From contig JAYKKR010000029.1 of assembly GCA_036971615.1 (NCBI GenBank), positions 248,001 through 312,000 of the forward strand: a stretch of 64,000 bases of DNA, in the 5' to 3' direction. This document shows, in pieces, positions 36,505-50,149 of this stretch. The notes under the pieces were generated by a model that did not search any database, was not told the origin of the DNA, and saw only the letters and a program-made list of their open reading frames with translations. Position 1 is the stretch's first letter. Each line of letters begins with the position of its first letter. The DNA comes from Amyloporia xantha (lineage: Eukaryota; Basidiomycota; Agaricomycetes; Polyporales; Adustoporiaceae). Made by a program: the position numbers and the translations under genes.

Positions 36505-37009
36505 TCATTCTTCGGTATGCAAAAAGGACATGTATATACTGCATCGCTGTGATGTCTTGGAGTCTTATGCTTTCGAATCCGTATCATATGTTAGTCACAG
36601 CAGTAGTGCTTCAGTAATACAAACCACTTAACGTCCCGACCTGTATCGCCTGTTTTACGAAGCGCTACCTGACCCTTCCGAGAACCACGGACAAACACAC
36701 GTAGACATTCCAAAGATAATGAGCGAAGTTCCTCACTGGAAGGAGCTATAGACGGGCTCATCTCCAGTCACGACTCTAACGGCGATGTTCTACGGCGCTC
36801 TCTGCGATGGAAATACCGATGCGACTCATCACGGTAAGTTTTCATTTGAGAGGACCTCCTCCTACACTGGTGCTTCTTCTCGTGCAACCTCGGTCAACCC
36901 AATTGTCAGAATATTACTGACGCTAACGTCTCAACGGCGGACGTCGACATTATCCCTATGTCTTCACGTTCTGGCGCTCTGTCATACAAGATTTGGAAGG
37001 ATCATGCAG
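36505..37009. other. Spacer, no gene recognised
   Basis: Short frames only; it may include further remains of the decayed kinase on the right. Confidence 0.4.
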
Positions 37010-37640
37010 TTGGATCCAAAATAACTAACCTATCAGCGCATCGAGCATCGCCATCATCATTTCGGCGGGATTTTTGTAACTCACTAGAGCCCGATACACA
37101 CCACCTTGACGATCAAAGAGGTATTCATCCGAGCTACATGCGAACCTAGCCAAACAAAATACTGGGGCAATAGTTTCGTGAGCTATTTCTTCGTCAACAC
37201 TTTGCAAAATTCCTGAGTTTTTCTTGAGAATCCTTCGTCTTGAGGTTATTGATGTCGTCTACAGACAGACTGTAACACTTCCTCCGTCGACCAGTGTTTT
37301 TAATACCAAGGTCGCAATACTGACGAGAATACAGAACACTTTGCGTTACCATGAACTACTGTCGCCCTTATTATGTAAACAATCACACCGGTGAACATTG
37401 CACATGAGTGGCTTACAAATTCAGAAAGTCCGCCTCTTCGGTACGATCGAGTCGCTAAGCGACGAATCCGGGAAATTTGGCAGTCTGTTCAGTAGAAGGA
37501 ACGAGCTTTGGAACAAATTCGTACATGGAATTCTTGACAGAGATCTCTATCCATCGGTCTTCCAATTCTTCGCTCAGGCTGCCAGTGGTCTTGACTTCAG
37601 CGATGACCGCGAAGAGGCAGGCTTGAAAAATAAATTATGA
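37010..37640 (-). pseudogene. Decayed FunK1 kinase remnant
   Basis: Read on the minus strand, 37590-37400 gives ELEDRWIEISVKNSMYEFVP and then TEQTAKFPGF, clearly the N-terminus of the FunK1 genes (compare [18 protein letters not shown] in copy C), interrupted by stops. At 37100-37025 the segment before the kinase catalytic exon remains (compare [11 protein letters not shown] with MMMAMLDALIG). The intervening kinase sequence is deleted. Not functional. Confidence 0.75.
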
Positions 37641-37896
37641 GTTTAGCATCTGAACACGGCATTGGTATATCTGTCAACATTGTGGCTGATAGCCGGAGAA
37701 ACAACTGCGGCTGCGAGTTCACGACGACGCGTCAATCAAGCGCGATTGGATATGTAGGCCACGTGACCGTTGCTGCAGTAATCGCCACTCGCTGCGAGCG
37801 ACTATCTTAATAGTCTATAGGTTTGACCTGTAAGGCAATTATTTGGAGCCTTTCCTTAATAACCGCTATCATATAATATCTGACGCATTTGCCTAG

Positions 37897-39164
37897 ATGG
37901 CGACTATTTTTCCCGCATACGCAAATGCTGCCCAGCTACCTGACGAAATCCACGATCAAATCATCGATCACCTATGGGATGATCTTCCCGCCCTCAAAGC
38001 ATGCAGTCTTGCGTGCCGTTCTTGGCTCCCTGCCGCTCGCAACCATCTGTTTGACACCCTTGATGCAAGATCATCCAAAGAAACTCTACAGAACTACAAA
38101 CTACGTCTCGAGCAGTACCCCAATGTCTGTGCATACGTCCGCACCCTCATTGCATCAGACCTCGACGCGGCCTGTGTACTCCTAACCATTTTGAACAACA
38201 CTGTACATTTACAACTCGCTCCACCCAGTCGTGGGAGGATATACCTTTGCGATGAAGCCGGAAACTGGGAAAGAGACGGACAAGGACGTAAATTTGACAT
38301 GATCAAGACTGTCCAGGTAAAACAATGGACGGTCGACCGAATCTGGATCCAGACACTGCTTTCCCTCTTTCAAAACATCTCCGCGCTTCTCTTGAGGCAG
38401 ATCGGCATAGCTACGGGCGAGCCTAATTTACCGAACGGCGCGAACGGCCTGCGTCGTATTCCGGAACTCAGTATCATGTCATCGCTGAGCACTGCCACCG
38501 CCTGGCTTTTGCGTGTACTAGACTTCGAACGGTTGACGAGTCTAGAGCTTGCAATCGTTGATGTCGCAGATGCGAGATTGGCGTCCACCCTACTCTCGCG
38601 GACGGGCCACTCGCCACGAGATTTGACTATTTCTCTATCACCCGTCCGGGTTCAGGCCTCAGAGATTGGTCAGGAATATGTCCTTTTGACGTGGTGTTAG
38701 GCTAAAGTTCTTCCGTTGCAGCACCAATATTTTCCCATATCCAGCTACCGCGCGATATGCAGATTCGCTCCCTTTGTCTTAATTGCACCTTCTGGTACAC
38801 AGACCTGAGGGTCTCCGCGGAAGACGACCTGATCCTGCTGCTGTCCTCAAAATTCTCCTCTCCGTCTCTTGACAAGATCGAGCTCATTTTTTCAATGCGT
38901 CCCGCTATCTTCGATGACCACACTGCCGCCAACTGGTCAGATATCGATAGACTTCTGGCACGAATGGCGCGCGACACGGCTCTGTCGGAGGTGGTCGTCC
39001 GAATCGACTGTGATGAGGGGATGGCGGATCATGACAGGAATCAAAGGCGGGAGTTGGATATGATTACAGGTCGATTACCTGAGTTGTGTGCCGGAGGAAT
39101 CCGCGTCGGCATAAAGTACCGGACTTTGCTTTTCTCGTTTGAGCGGTGGTTTCACTGTGATTGA
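37897..39164 (+). CDS. F-box-like protein 4
   Basis: Exons 37897-38668 and 38722-39164, joined after Glu-Ile-Gly. F-box-like core near the N-terminus: LPDEIHDQIIDHLWDD, then ACSLACRSWLPAARNHLFDT (about residues 12-55). Leucine-rich remainder with MSSLSTATAWLLRVLD and RDMQIRSLCLNCTFWYTDL. Same architecture as F-box-like protein 3, 1.4 kb upstream, with the decayed FunK1 copy between them. Presumed SCF adaptor; partners unknown. Confidence 0.85.
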
Positions 39165-40234
39165 TTTGTAAGCTGAAAACCTGTACGTTGAGTACCTAAC
39201 TCGTATTGACATAGATTTGATTCAATAGGTTCTGATTGGTCTGAATCTACCGCCTGGCTTATCTCATTTCATACATCTATTAATTTGCAGCTACGTATCG
39301 TATTGCTCGATCATCCTACTATGCTTTATTTTGTCTAACTTTTATGCAGGAACCTTCGAACCTCTACTATGATAAAGAGTCTACCTGAACAGAGGCGTGT
39401 TTCTCTTGCTGTCGCTTATTCATCGTACGTAGCGTACTGGTCCGCCTGTTGTAAAAAGCCTCGTGTTGGGTTGAGGTGTAACAATTGTCCGCTTCTGACG
39501 CGAATACTTTGAGGAGACAGCGATTCTTTGACAGGGCTCAACCCCAACGTCGAGGTTTCCGGTCTCTCATCAAGCACAAATCAGACAACTCGGATAGACG
39601 GTGGACGGGCGTTGGCCTCAAGTCCCACTTGCGATTCTTGTATCTTGGCATCAATTTCAGTAATGAAGGCTGGAATCTGCGCGGCCGTGAAAGTGCAGGC
39701 GAAGGTGAGTCGCTTTTCTGCTCGTCTTCAAGGAGTTATTAACACATAATTTCAGTGCAAATAGGTCGCATTGGCCGGGATTGGGTCTGCTTCGCGAAGA
39801 ACATAGCCGACGATGTTGTCTCATATCATCGAGAGTGTACTGGTGAAAATGTAGGTTCACATATGGCGGTTGGAATGATATGGTATGGCTTCTAGGTCTA
39901 GGCAGGCTCGCAAAGAAGCAAGTGCAACATAATATTCCAAGCCATGACATATACAAAGGGCGTAACGGACCACATTTGAGATGAAACGGAGAAAGTATAT
40001 CTCAAGATATATCGTTAAGAATCGAAGGACCCGAACAGATAGAAGAATGGACGTTCGTCGCTAGGACAAGACATTTCACTGGTCGTGATAATGATTTTTC
40101 AAAGATCGAACCTTTCGCATTTTCCGTGATAGCTTGCAGACCAGATACTGTGAACGATGGTTCAAGCAAAAATTCCGCAGACGGAGTCGGCAGCCTCATC
40201 TCGGACCGGCTCAGCGTTCTTGTTCGTAGTGATC
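39165..40234. other. Intergenic, no gene recognised
   Basis: Spacer between convergent F-box-like gene 4 and FunK1 A; short frames without structure. Confidence 0.45.
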
Positions 40235-42875
40235 TTACTCAGACCGAGGCTCGTCTCCTTCAGGAGCGGATTTCGGATAAGAGCTTCCATGCCAACTGCT
40301 CTGGACGGACGGCCTTGACCGTTCGGGCCCGGCTTGCGATTCAGGATTGCGCTTTACAGCACTGTCAACCTGTGACTGACCGGTTGGTCCACATGTAGAA
40401 TCAGTAAAACTGGAAAATTGATCAATCTCCAACTTGACCTTCGTCCATTGGATATTCCGCTGCTCCATGACGCGACCGAACATAGTTCTGATCATCCTGT
40501 GGTCGAATAAAAGCGGTTTTCTGGCCTGGGAGGGGACCTGTACGGATGTGATTGTGAGATCCGGATTGTGGACGTCTTCCAAGATCTCATCGTAGTCCAG
40601 CTGGGGCTTTTCAGTCGGCAAGCTATTATCACGTCCATGAGGCTGCGGTAAGGCCAGACGTTCTAAATCTTCCAGTTGATTTTCGATAGCCGAATAGTGT
40701 TCCTTGCAAATTGCAGCGAGAGATTCAACAAGCTCCTGGAGCGGTCCGCTCTGGATGGGGCCAAAGGGAATAGCTCCGGATCGCATGTGGATGTATTTGG
40801 TCGAGCCGCCGACATCAAGACCACAACGAGAGGTTGAACAATAGTCATAGGTAGTGAACACATAGTTCTGCAGTTGTGCAGGAGCGCTGCTAAGAGCATG
40901 TACATGCCATTTGAGTACAAGCCAATTGCTAAGATGAACGAATGATTCTAGATCATCTGAAATGTCGTGCATCTTATGTGGATACTTGAGAAGTAGAGCG
41001 GACATGAATTGCCAAGTTCCCTGTTTCAGACAATGTAAACGGGATAGCAGGCATGATTCCTGGGAACGTCAAGTCTCACCGCACGTGTTCTCTGTCTATC
41101 CTTTGTCAGTTCATTCTTGAACTTGCATAAATCCCAGTCATTGAGTATTCCCCGGACTCTCTTCTTGCCATTAGCGGCAATATATGTGTCATCGATCATG
41201 ATATTGCCGACGCTTATATCTCGATGGAGAACCCCTGCCTTGACCCATGCGTCTTCATGCGCTGTATGGGCCAAATTCGAGTCGGCGAATGTACAACGGT
41301 GTCCCGCGATCAACGCTCACCTATTAATGCATTAAGTAATACAGTCATCATTTGGCCGGAATCCTCGTAAGACTCTAGGGGCCGGTACACGTCTTTGGAT
41401 ATTAGACGATAGTGGATGCGAGCAACCGATTGACCAAACCCCAAGTAATCTTGCGTAAGTGTCTTCTGAACTGTTGTTTCGTCCGAGTAAACGTCACCGC
41501 CGCTGAGAAGTGCCGCGATATGCCTGACTCCGCTCTTTCGTAGATGTAGAATTACCTCTTTTTCGGTCCGGACACTCGACGATGCAGACCGCCATGTATC
41601 TTTCAAGAATACAAGTCGTTTTGTTTGTGTATCATAAGCAACGTACCCTCTTGTAGCGCGCCCTGTGGGTGAACTACTCGCGATTTTTGGCTTGCCAATT
41701 AGAAAGTAGCGCTTTAGAGACGGGCCACGGCCGGTAACGATATTGCCAAAATCAGTCGTTGGCTTGGATGCTTGCGAGTTGGAAGCTTCAGGGGTCAAGT
41801 CGTCGGATTTGATAGTGTCGTCAGGAAGAATCAAGATCTTGTAGATGGGCCATCCCTCCTCCATGGCATCGTCCAGGCATCCCTTGTGGTAGCCCGACAG
41901 CGTGTCCCTGCAATTTCTCATTTCTGTTACCTCCATCATGGAAGCCAGTACTGCGGTAGGATCATGACCACGCTGCATGCAATCCATGTGACCATACCTG
42001 TATAAAAACGTAGTCATCGTGCTTGAGTCCCCCACGAACTCAAACGACTCGGAGACAACTGCTCCGACTCGATCCCAGCGCAGGAAGCGCGCCCGACGGC
42101 CCACAATGAAGATCATGAAACAGAACAGACGAGGTTGCCAGCGTAGTATGTTCGCGACATGTTCAGTGATCTGACCACGTCCCTCTGCGGCGAGGTAGCC
42201 ATCCTCGAGTAATTGTGTTGATTCAGAAGGAAATTGGAAGGGAAATTTTTTCATTCTTCGTGCTCATAAGTTCAACGAGACAGGATATACGAGCCCAGGG
42301 TGTTTTCATGGTATGTTGTGGCTCGCCTCCTGTATGCTGATTCATTTGCTTCTTGTCGGTCAGATCGCAAGACTTTTTCGCCGCACCTGTCGCCGAAAAG
42401 AGGATTACACCAGGTAAATTCTTACTACCCTGTGTTTTCTCTGTTACATCGGCACAAATATCGGTGTTTTTGGCCAGGAGGATATTTGGACAGTGGTCTA
42501 AGACACTCTGCGCCACCCCGCACTGATGTTCATAGTGTCAGACGAGTACGGTCATTGCGCGTGTGGCTGTCGACTTACAAATTCAGGGTACATTTCCACT
42601 TCTTTAATGCTGTCGAATGGTCCGGGGGTAAACTTTCCAAAGGCGGCGGCTTGTTCGGCGGTAGGGGTAGGTCCCGGAATGAAGTCGTCTATAAACTTGT
42701 CGACAGAGATTTCAACCCATCTATCTAGCATTTCTTCGTCAGTAAATCTATAGTACTTCGCTGGTTTACTTATATCTTCTATGTTTACCGCGGCCTTCAG
42801 GGGTGGCGGATTTTTGACTGTTGGTTTCGTTTGAGACTGTGCGGTGTCACGCGCTGACTTGGATGCGATCTCCAT
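40235..42875 (-). CDS. FunK1 fungal-type protein kinase A (one frameshift)
   Basis: Member of the basidiomycete-expanded FunK1 kinase family; substrates unknown. Exons 42875-42579, 42507-41321, 41261-41080 and 41020-40235. N-terminal family segment LDRWVEISVDKFIDDFIPG; then [20 protein letters not shown] with DRVGAVVSESFEF; phosphate-loop region [19 protein letters not shown]; catalytic loop GVLHRDISVGNIMI; metal-binding NDWDLCK; C-lobe [20 protein letters not shown]. In exon 2 the frame must shift by one base in an A6 run at about 42247-42252 (between ELMSTKNE and KFPFQFPSES). That is either a homopolymer error or an inactivating mutation. The start at 42875 is the first in-frame ATG; a tiny upstream exon near 42935 is possible. 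Confidence 0.8.
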
Positions 42876-43072
42876 CACGTGCAACGCCGCGATTGCCACA
42901 ACTTCCTGAGTACTTACTTGTGTGAATCCTCCATTTGTATGTTCTAAGCTCTGACTTGTGAATCAGAATATCAAGAAAGGCTCCTCTTCATCCAGACTGG
43001 ATCGATTGCTCCGTGTAACTCAGGATAATCCGATCTTCGAACCACAAAATCCGTCAGTCACTTGCGAAAGAA

Positions 43073-45445
43073 ATGGATGATGACTTTGTGGAGATTGATA
43101 CAAAGACGTTTCTGGAGACCTTTGTCCCTGGATCGAATCCGACAGCTGACGAAAAGACACTCCTCGAAGGTACCAAATATGACGGTGTCAAATTCGACGG
43201 TAAGGAGTCTCTCATGTATTCGGAATTTGTAAGTTGGTTTTACGTCCTTCCGCTCTTGTTGCTCAATCACCATCCTTGGTTCACCAAAGTGTCGTGTTGC
43301 ACAAAATGTGCTGGATGCCTATCCAGGCAACAACCTTGTTGCAAAGGAAACCTGCAACTGGCAAGACCCGAGCGATAGAATGGAATCGCTTAACACTGGC
43401 AGAAGGAACAAGAGGCCTGATGTTGTCTTCTATTCTACGAATGAGATGGATGCTGACATCATTACGACAAGCACGTCGAAGACGATCAAAGACCGAGCAC
43501 CTTCTCTCAGCAAAACGCGATGGGCTTGGGTTTGTGTTCCTGTGGAATTCACAGTTGAGAAGAATGCACCATTTGGATTCCACGACGACGAAGATTTTCT
43601 TTGCCATACTGAAAAAGCTCTGAAAGCAGGAGGACAGATCACGAACCATGCAGCCGAAATTTTGCGTCAACAACATCGCCAATTTTGCTTCATGGTGATC
43701 GTCTGTCGTCGTCGGGCACGTCTTCTCCGTTGGGACAGGGCTGGAGCTTTCGTCTCGAAGACCTTCGAATTTTTAGAAAATCCCGAGACGATGTTCACGT
43801 TCATATACAGACTGAGCAAGATGAATGACGTGGAGCGTGGCTACGATCCGACTGCCGTCCTGGCCTCGGAAGATGAGATTGAGCTCATGAAGGCATGCAA
43901 GGACAAGCTGACGGATTACCATCGTAAGTGTTTGGAGGAGGCAATGGAGCCAGGGTGTCCGATTTACAAGATCAGCGTTCCTTCCAAGGATCTTTTCCCG
44001 CAGAAGCTTCTTCGTCGAGTGAGTCCGTCTTCACAGAACCCTCAAGAGGTCCCCGAAACGGATGAGCCCATCGAAGCCGGAGGCACGCCGCGATGCTTCC
44101 TCGTCGGTAAATGGCGGTTCGCAAGCGACTCGCCGACAGGACGAGGGACGAAGGGATATGTTGCATATGATATGGCGATTGGCAAATTGGTGTTCTTTAA
44201 GGATACTTGGCGCATCAAGACGGCTCGACCGGAACTGGACGTCTATAAACGGTTATGGGCAAATGGCGTCAAACATATCGCAACTCCTATCGGGGGCGGC
44301 GATGTATACGATGTTGATGGGACCACTGTCCAAAGGACCCGAACACAAGAATTCGATGCAGACCTGTCAGAGCGTATTCATTATCGTCTAATAGTCGAGG
44401 AGGTGGGGCGCCCTTTGGAAGAGTATAAGGCGGGGTTTGTCATGGTCAAAGTATTCCTTGATGCGTTTGAAGGGTGAGAGTACTATCACTGTCGAACAAT
44501 GTTACCATTGACACGCAATCATAGCGCATCGTGGTGCCTGGGAGAAGGCGGGAGTCTTACATCGGGATATAAGCGTTGGTAATATCCTTATGTACGACGA
44601 ACCCAAGCCTGTTCCCAACAAGAAACAAATGCCACGGGGATTTCTGAACGATTGGGATCTTTGTAAATATAAGGAAGAGCTGGATAACGGTGCAACTCGT
44701 ATCGGGCGATGCGTAAGCGTTCTGATGACATTTCTCTCGCATAACTACTAACGTTTCTTAGGGCACATGGCAATTCATGTCTGCTTTGCTTTTGAGGTTT
44801 CCCGGCTGAAAGAAGCGCGAAGTTTCGGATGATCCGGAATCCTTCATCCACGTCGTCAATTGGCTTTGTCTGCGTTTCCACCAGCGCGATCGTCCCGCGT
44901 TCTTTCAAAAACACGTCACTGACCTGTTTGACGAGCGCGAGGTTGGAAATGACGGCCAATTCGATGTCGGCGGAGAGCACAAATTACTGTACATGCAAAT
45001 GGGAAGCCCAATGGTCGAAATCGAAGACAATCCACCTCTGCAGAAGCTGGTGCATGGTCTTGCAGACCTGTGTCGCCAGCACTATGCTAGCATTGACTTA
45101 AGCCAATTTCGATCAACGACGGCTGCAGATACGACAGTGGGTACCGATACGGAGGGGGTCATTTCTTATTCTGCCTTAATTTCAGACGTGAATTCGGAAT
45201 CGGAATCGGATGCGGGTTCAGATTCAGGTTCATATTCGAACCTAAATATGGATTCGGACGCGTTGAAGGCTTTACCATCAAAGCCACCAGCCCTTGACAA
45301 CCACAAGCGTATCGTCAAGGTTGTTAAGCAAGCCGTCCTGAGTAAGGGATGGGTGCAAGACAAAGGACACGACCATTTTGCACTTTTCGTTTCGTCATCT
45401 AACAACGCAACGGAAATCGGAGGGATTAACGGAAGATCTCCCTAA
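43073..45445 (+). pseudogene. FunK1 kinase B, disrupted
   Basis: Exons 43073-43228, 43290-44473, from 44525, and from 44761. It starts MDDDFVEIDTKTFLETFVPG and keeps FCFMVIVCRRRARLLRWDRA, SPTGRGTKGYVAYDM, GVLHRDISVGNILM and NDWDLCKYKEELD. Two lesions are visible. The exon 2 to 3 join (donor 44474, acceptor 44524) is one base out of frame, and an in-frame TGA at 44807-44809 lies just after MSALLLRFPG, where the other copies read KYPHKRHE. Downstream the frame is still open with DESFIHVV-like sequence and a Ser/Asp/Glu-rich tail (SESESDAGSDSGSYS) to 45445, so decay is recent. A truncated product lacking the C-lobe is the alternative. Divergent from kinase A, 173 nt apart. Confidence 0.65.
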
Positions 45446-46034
45446 AGCAAAGAGGTCGAGAAGAAGGGCCGCGAAACGTGGACAGCCCTCTAGAGTCGCG
45501 TCTACCTAGCGTCTCAGAGCATTTTGAGGGCTCCTGAATTGAATTGAATACTTGCAGGCCGATTGATCTATGTTGACAATGTTGCCAGTAGCACGTTCCT
45601 ATCTGCTGTTGCTACATTAGTGTATGCCATTGGCAAGATCGCTATAATCTTAGGTTTACTTGTTCGACTGCTTCAGGCGCCCGGATAACGCGTGACAGAC
45701 CCTATATTACTAAGTCAACCTCGCGATGTGGCCAAGATCGGGTTGTCTCGTCCTGTAACTTACTGTGGCCCGGCGAGGTACTTATCTGTAAACTGCTGGG
45801 AATAACAACTCTTCAAATACCTCTTGTTGTCCCGTCATACTGCCATCTGCTCAGCAAAAGGTCCGGCCGTCTACCTTCAAACCGCGAGCAGGTATTTTCA
45901 AGACGTCTGTTCGAGGTACCCCTGCAGTATCAGTGGATCTTTCAGCACCACTACCCTCGGCGACTAGATTTGTCGCCACATATTCGAAAACCTTCTAGGT
46001 AATAGGGGTATTCTGTCCAAAGCTCGACAAGAAA
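45446..46034. other. Spacer between FunK1 B and C
   Basis: No gene recognised; contains the promoter side of FunK1 C. Confidence 0.45.
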
Positions 46035-48555
46035 ATGGAAGACCGATGGGTGGAGATTTCTATTCAAAAGTTCATGAATTCGTTTGTTCCAGGACTTACG
46101 CCTACAGCGGCACAGACCGCCCACTTCTCCGAGTTTATCCCCGAGATATTTGATGGCACTGCTCACGCGGACATGCAGGCTGAATTTGTGAGTCACATAT
46201 GCACACAATCCACAAGATTCCTCTTTGACATGGTCGATGATAGTGCCGAGTGGCGCAGAGTGTCCTCGATCACTGTCCGGACAAGAAATTCGTTGCTAGC
46301 GACGCTGGTCAATGGGCTGAATTTCATGGTGGTACGAATACTGTCAGCGCAGGAATCTATCCAACCATGGAATGTGTCGCGAAGTACGGCCTAGTCGATG
46401 CACGATGCGATGAGCTGGGAATCAAGTACACAGAAGGACTTCGGTATTCCACCGATGCGCCTTGGGCATGGATCTCTTTACCCATAGAACTCAAGACGAC
46501 CATCGATCCCTCCGTTCCCTTTAATTTTTCTACAGGGACCAAAGGGCTGATCAGAGAATCGCATCGCGCCGCAGGGGGACGCAATCAGATTGCTGAACAC
46601 GCTGCGAATATCATGTGCTGGCAGCCTCGTCTGTTCTGCTTCATGATCGTTGTCGCGGGCCGTCGTGCGCGCTTGGTACGTTGGGACAGAGCCGGAGCCA
46701 TTGTCTCAGAGTCGTTCGATTTTGTGGAGGATCCGCGCACCATGGTCACCTTTTTATACAGGTATGGCCATATGGATCGCGTGCAGCGTGGTTATGACCC
46801 TACTGCGGTGCATGCGTCTGAAGCAGAGGTGGCCGAGATGAGGCGCTGCAGAGAGACACTGTCAGCGTATCACAAGGAATGCTTGGATGACGCTATGGAA
46901 GACGGGTGGCCTATATACAAGATATTGACTCGCGTTGAAGATATTATTAGTCCCGAAGACTTGACCCCGGAGGTCAGCAACTCGCAAGCTTCGCCTTCAA
47001 CTGCTCCTGACGCGGCATCAGAAGCCGAGCCAGCATCCGGTATTGGCGGCGTGACTGCAGCTAACAATTCTTGTTCGCAACAGTGTTTCTTGATTGGAAA
47101 GCCACGTACCACAAGTCATTCTCCTACAGGGCGAGCCACAAGAGGCTATGTCGCCTACGACATGAGCACGAAGCGACTCGTATTCCTGAAGGACACGTGG
47201 CGTCCTGCCTCGCTCCGTGTCAAACCAGAAGGAGAAGTATATAAACATCTATGGAAGAAAGGCGTTACACGTATTGCGACACCTATCAGCTCCGGTGATG
47301 TGTATTCGGATAAGGTAACAGTCCAGAAGACTCTTACTCAGGACTTCTTGGAACCGGGTCAGTATGGGGCTCGCATCCACTACCGTCTCAGCTTCAAAGA
47401 AGTGTGTCGTCCATTGGAATCATATCGTGATTCTGTAGATATGATGGATGTCATGCTTGATGCGTTGGTAGGTCAGTGATAATTAGTGCACATTATATAC
47501 ATGTTCTGACAAGTAGATTTCACCTGTCAGCTCATCTAGATGCATGGGAGAAAGCAGGCGTTCTCCATCGTGACGTTAGCGTCGGGAATATCCTTATTAA
47601 CAGCGAGCCAGTAGTCGACAGTGACGGCAATGTAAGATCTCGCGGAATACTCAACGATTGGGATCTTTGCAAATTCAAGGAAGACTTGGATAAAGGTCCT
47701 GCACAAAAAGCACACTGCGTGAGTACTGTTGTCCCGAAAGGCACAGCCCGTCTTTCTCTGACGTCGACCCGTCTGCTTCTGTAGGGTACCTGGCAGTTCA
47801 TGTCAGCCCTGCTTTTGAAGTACCCGCACAAGAGGCACGAGTTATCGGACGATCTGGAATCGTTTGTCCATCTCACTAGATGGCTCGTTCTGAAGTGGCA
47901 TCCGCATGCCCTCAGTCGCGACCCTCAATGCCTTCAAGCGCATGTATCAAGCGCATATGACTCTTATTGGACCACTCCTGATGGTTTCGATGTCGGTGGC
48001 ACTACCAAATTTTCTCACAACCGACTGGCGGAGACTCCATTCGCTCCCATTGCCAGTCAACCTCTGCAACAGCTGATACAGTCCCTTGCAAAGATATGCA
48101 AGGAACATTATGCAGCCATAGCGGCTCAGATAGATGAACTGAATGCAGAAGGATTGAAACGTTCAAAGCTCCCACAGGAACATATGGGCACTGCAGTGCC
48201 CAGACATCTGCTAAGGAGCGTAGACAAAAGTTTCATCCTGCGGTTCAGTAATCTGCCCGATCTCGAGCAAGAGTACACCCCGCCTGTGTGCTCCAATCCG
48301 AAACCACTGCTTTCTAACCACAGATATGTCATTAGGGCATTTATGGACGTCTTCGATAAACCACAGGAATGGACGGCAGATAAGCTCCCCCACGACCAGT
48401 TTGCGCAGTTCACGGATTCAATCTCGACGCGCACTTTCGCTTCCAGCACGAGCAGTGGGGAAAAATGGAAAAGGCAGGGTATGACCGACTCACACTCCGA
48501 AAGCCAAAGAAGTCCAAGTTATCCTTCCGGAGCAGCCAAGCCGGCCGCTCCCTAG
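46035..48555 (+). CDS. FunK1 fungal-type protein kinase C, intact
   Basis: Exons 46035-46187, 46259-47471, 47531-47718 and 47785-48555, all joined in frame. N-terminus [20 protein letters not shown]; then [40 protein letters not shown], catalytic [14 protein letters not shown] with the HRD triad, metal-binding [12 protein letters not shown], and C-lobe [20 protein letters not shown]. The tail is Ser-rich. The arrangement matches FunK1 family proteins of about 800 residues, and no lesion was seen. The gene and its 3' flank (to about 49351) are duplicated in inverted orientation as copy D at the right edge of the window. Kinase activity is inferred from motifs; no substrate is known. Confidence 0.88.
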
Positions 48556-49351
48556 AGCCGGTGCCAGAGAAGAGCGAAACCCTCCTGACTGATCGACGTC
48601 CCGAAATTAGTACTTCCGTCGCTGCCGCAGGGCTGCTCGAGCTCGGGTTATCGGAGGAATCATCGAACTAGGAATGTCTTCATGCCATTGCAGAGGATGC
48701 GGAGAGCCAGCCATCCTGAACACAGAGAGGGTCGTGAATATTGCCAGGTTTCAATTTTGACTACATGATGTATTGATCGTCACTCGCTGCTCTTGAATAT
48801 ATGATGCATTTCGCGCCTTAGACCATGCTTGCGTTCTCGTCGTTTCATCGAGAGATTCCGAAAACTGGTTGTAAGGTATCGTCGACGTCGTTCGATGTCA
48901 ACTAGATTAGCGTACCACGTAGTAAAGCCATTGCCAGTGTGTCCGTTATCTGAGTCAGTGCTCATCACTGAGACAGCGGTTATCAGCCTGCGAAGGTTTG
49001 AGAGAAGCATCTACTCACAGGAGACCAACAACGGTAGCAGACTTCGAACTCCTTCACCAACATGCCAGTGGCTTTCCGACACACGCGCCGTCTCACTGCT
49101 GAATGTTATTTTGATTTACGAGACTTACCGCCTCTCAATAATATGTGAACACTGGCACTGAGTCGATGAATCAGTCTCATTAAATGTCCCCGTCGCACTT
49201 ATGCTATTTTTCCATAATTTAACAAGTCCGCTAAAGTGAGTGCTGTCACCTGTAGGTGCAAATCTGAAATGCAGGCTACCTGAACCCAGGTCCCACCCGA
49301 TGCGCGGAAGCAGTGGACCAAGAACAGACTAGCCGCGGCGTACCAATTGAC
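48556..49351 (+). repeat. 3' flank shared with FunK1 D (left half of inverted duplication)
   Basis: Matches the reverse complement of about 61707-62483, including a stretch encoding YRRRRSMST in one frame on both sides. The match is interrupted by the transposon stack (49354-54465) and resumes at 54466 for about 58 nt, after which the two copies diverge. No gene is evident inside. Confidence 0.8.
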
Positions 49352-49880
49352 CACATCAGGAAAAACCTCCCAGGCTAATAATGCCTATTTATTGCTAATT
49401 ATTGCTAATTATCAGGAATAGTGGATTAGACCTCATTAGGATAGTTCCACTTCTAATTAGATGGAATAGTTGGGATATAGGACAAGTAGTACACTGTTAT
49501 TGGACCAGTAAAATTGAAATAGACACATATTTCACACATTTGTTTTGAGACATAAAGATATATTGATGAGACTACAGTACTAACACATGAGAGTACTAAT
49601 AGCCAAAATAAGGAATACAGATAGTAAACTACCATATCATTCCTACCAAAATATAAAATATTGCTGGTTTCAGCGCCCAAGGCGCGGCGGCCAAATGTGT
49701 ACAAATTTTGGCCTGTGGCTGTTTTTTTCTAAGGCTGCGACCGCGAAACTCGAACAACTGTAGCTCACTCATTTCTCATTGTCTCGACCTGCTTCATAAA
49801 TCAAAATTGCTCTATTTATCTGTCCGGAGGGCACCACGAAGTCCGTTCGACGAAAATCCAACTCGTTTCAAAGTTGCTTT

Positions 49881-50096
49881 TGTCAGCAGAATGAATGGAA
49901 GATGAGATCTGAGAGAGCACAAAGATGAGAAGCGAGAGGGCACGAGATAGCGCAGACACTGACACCAACACCTAAGGCCCACAAGAAGTCGCGGAAGCAA
50001 GCGAACTGTATTCGAAGGAGGCCGTCGCGGATCGCGCTGGCCGTGTATGTACGTATTTGTACTACGGCGCTTAGCGCGCGAACGTCTACTCTAACA
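49881..50096 (-). repeat. LTR (3' LTR of the minus-strand copia element)
   Basis: 216 bp, TG...CA ends; one mismatch to the other LTR. Confidence 0.9.
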
Positions 50097-50149
50097 CTCC
50101 CACTACGTGAGCACGCTAAAAACTCCCACTGAACCAAATAAGTAAAATA

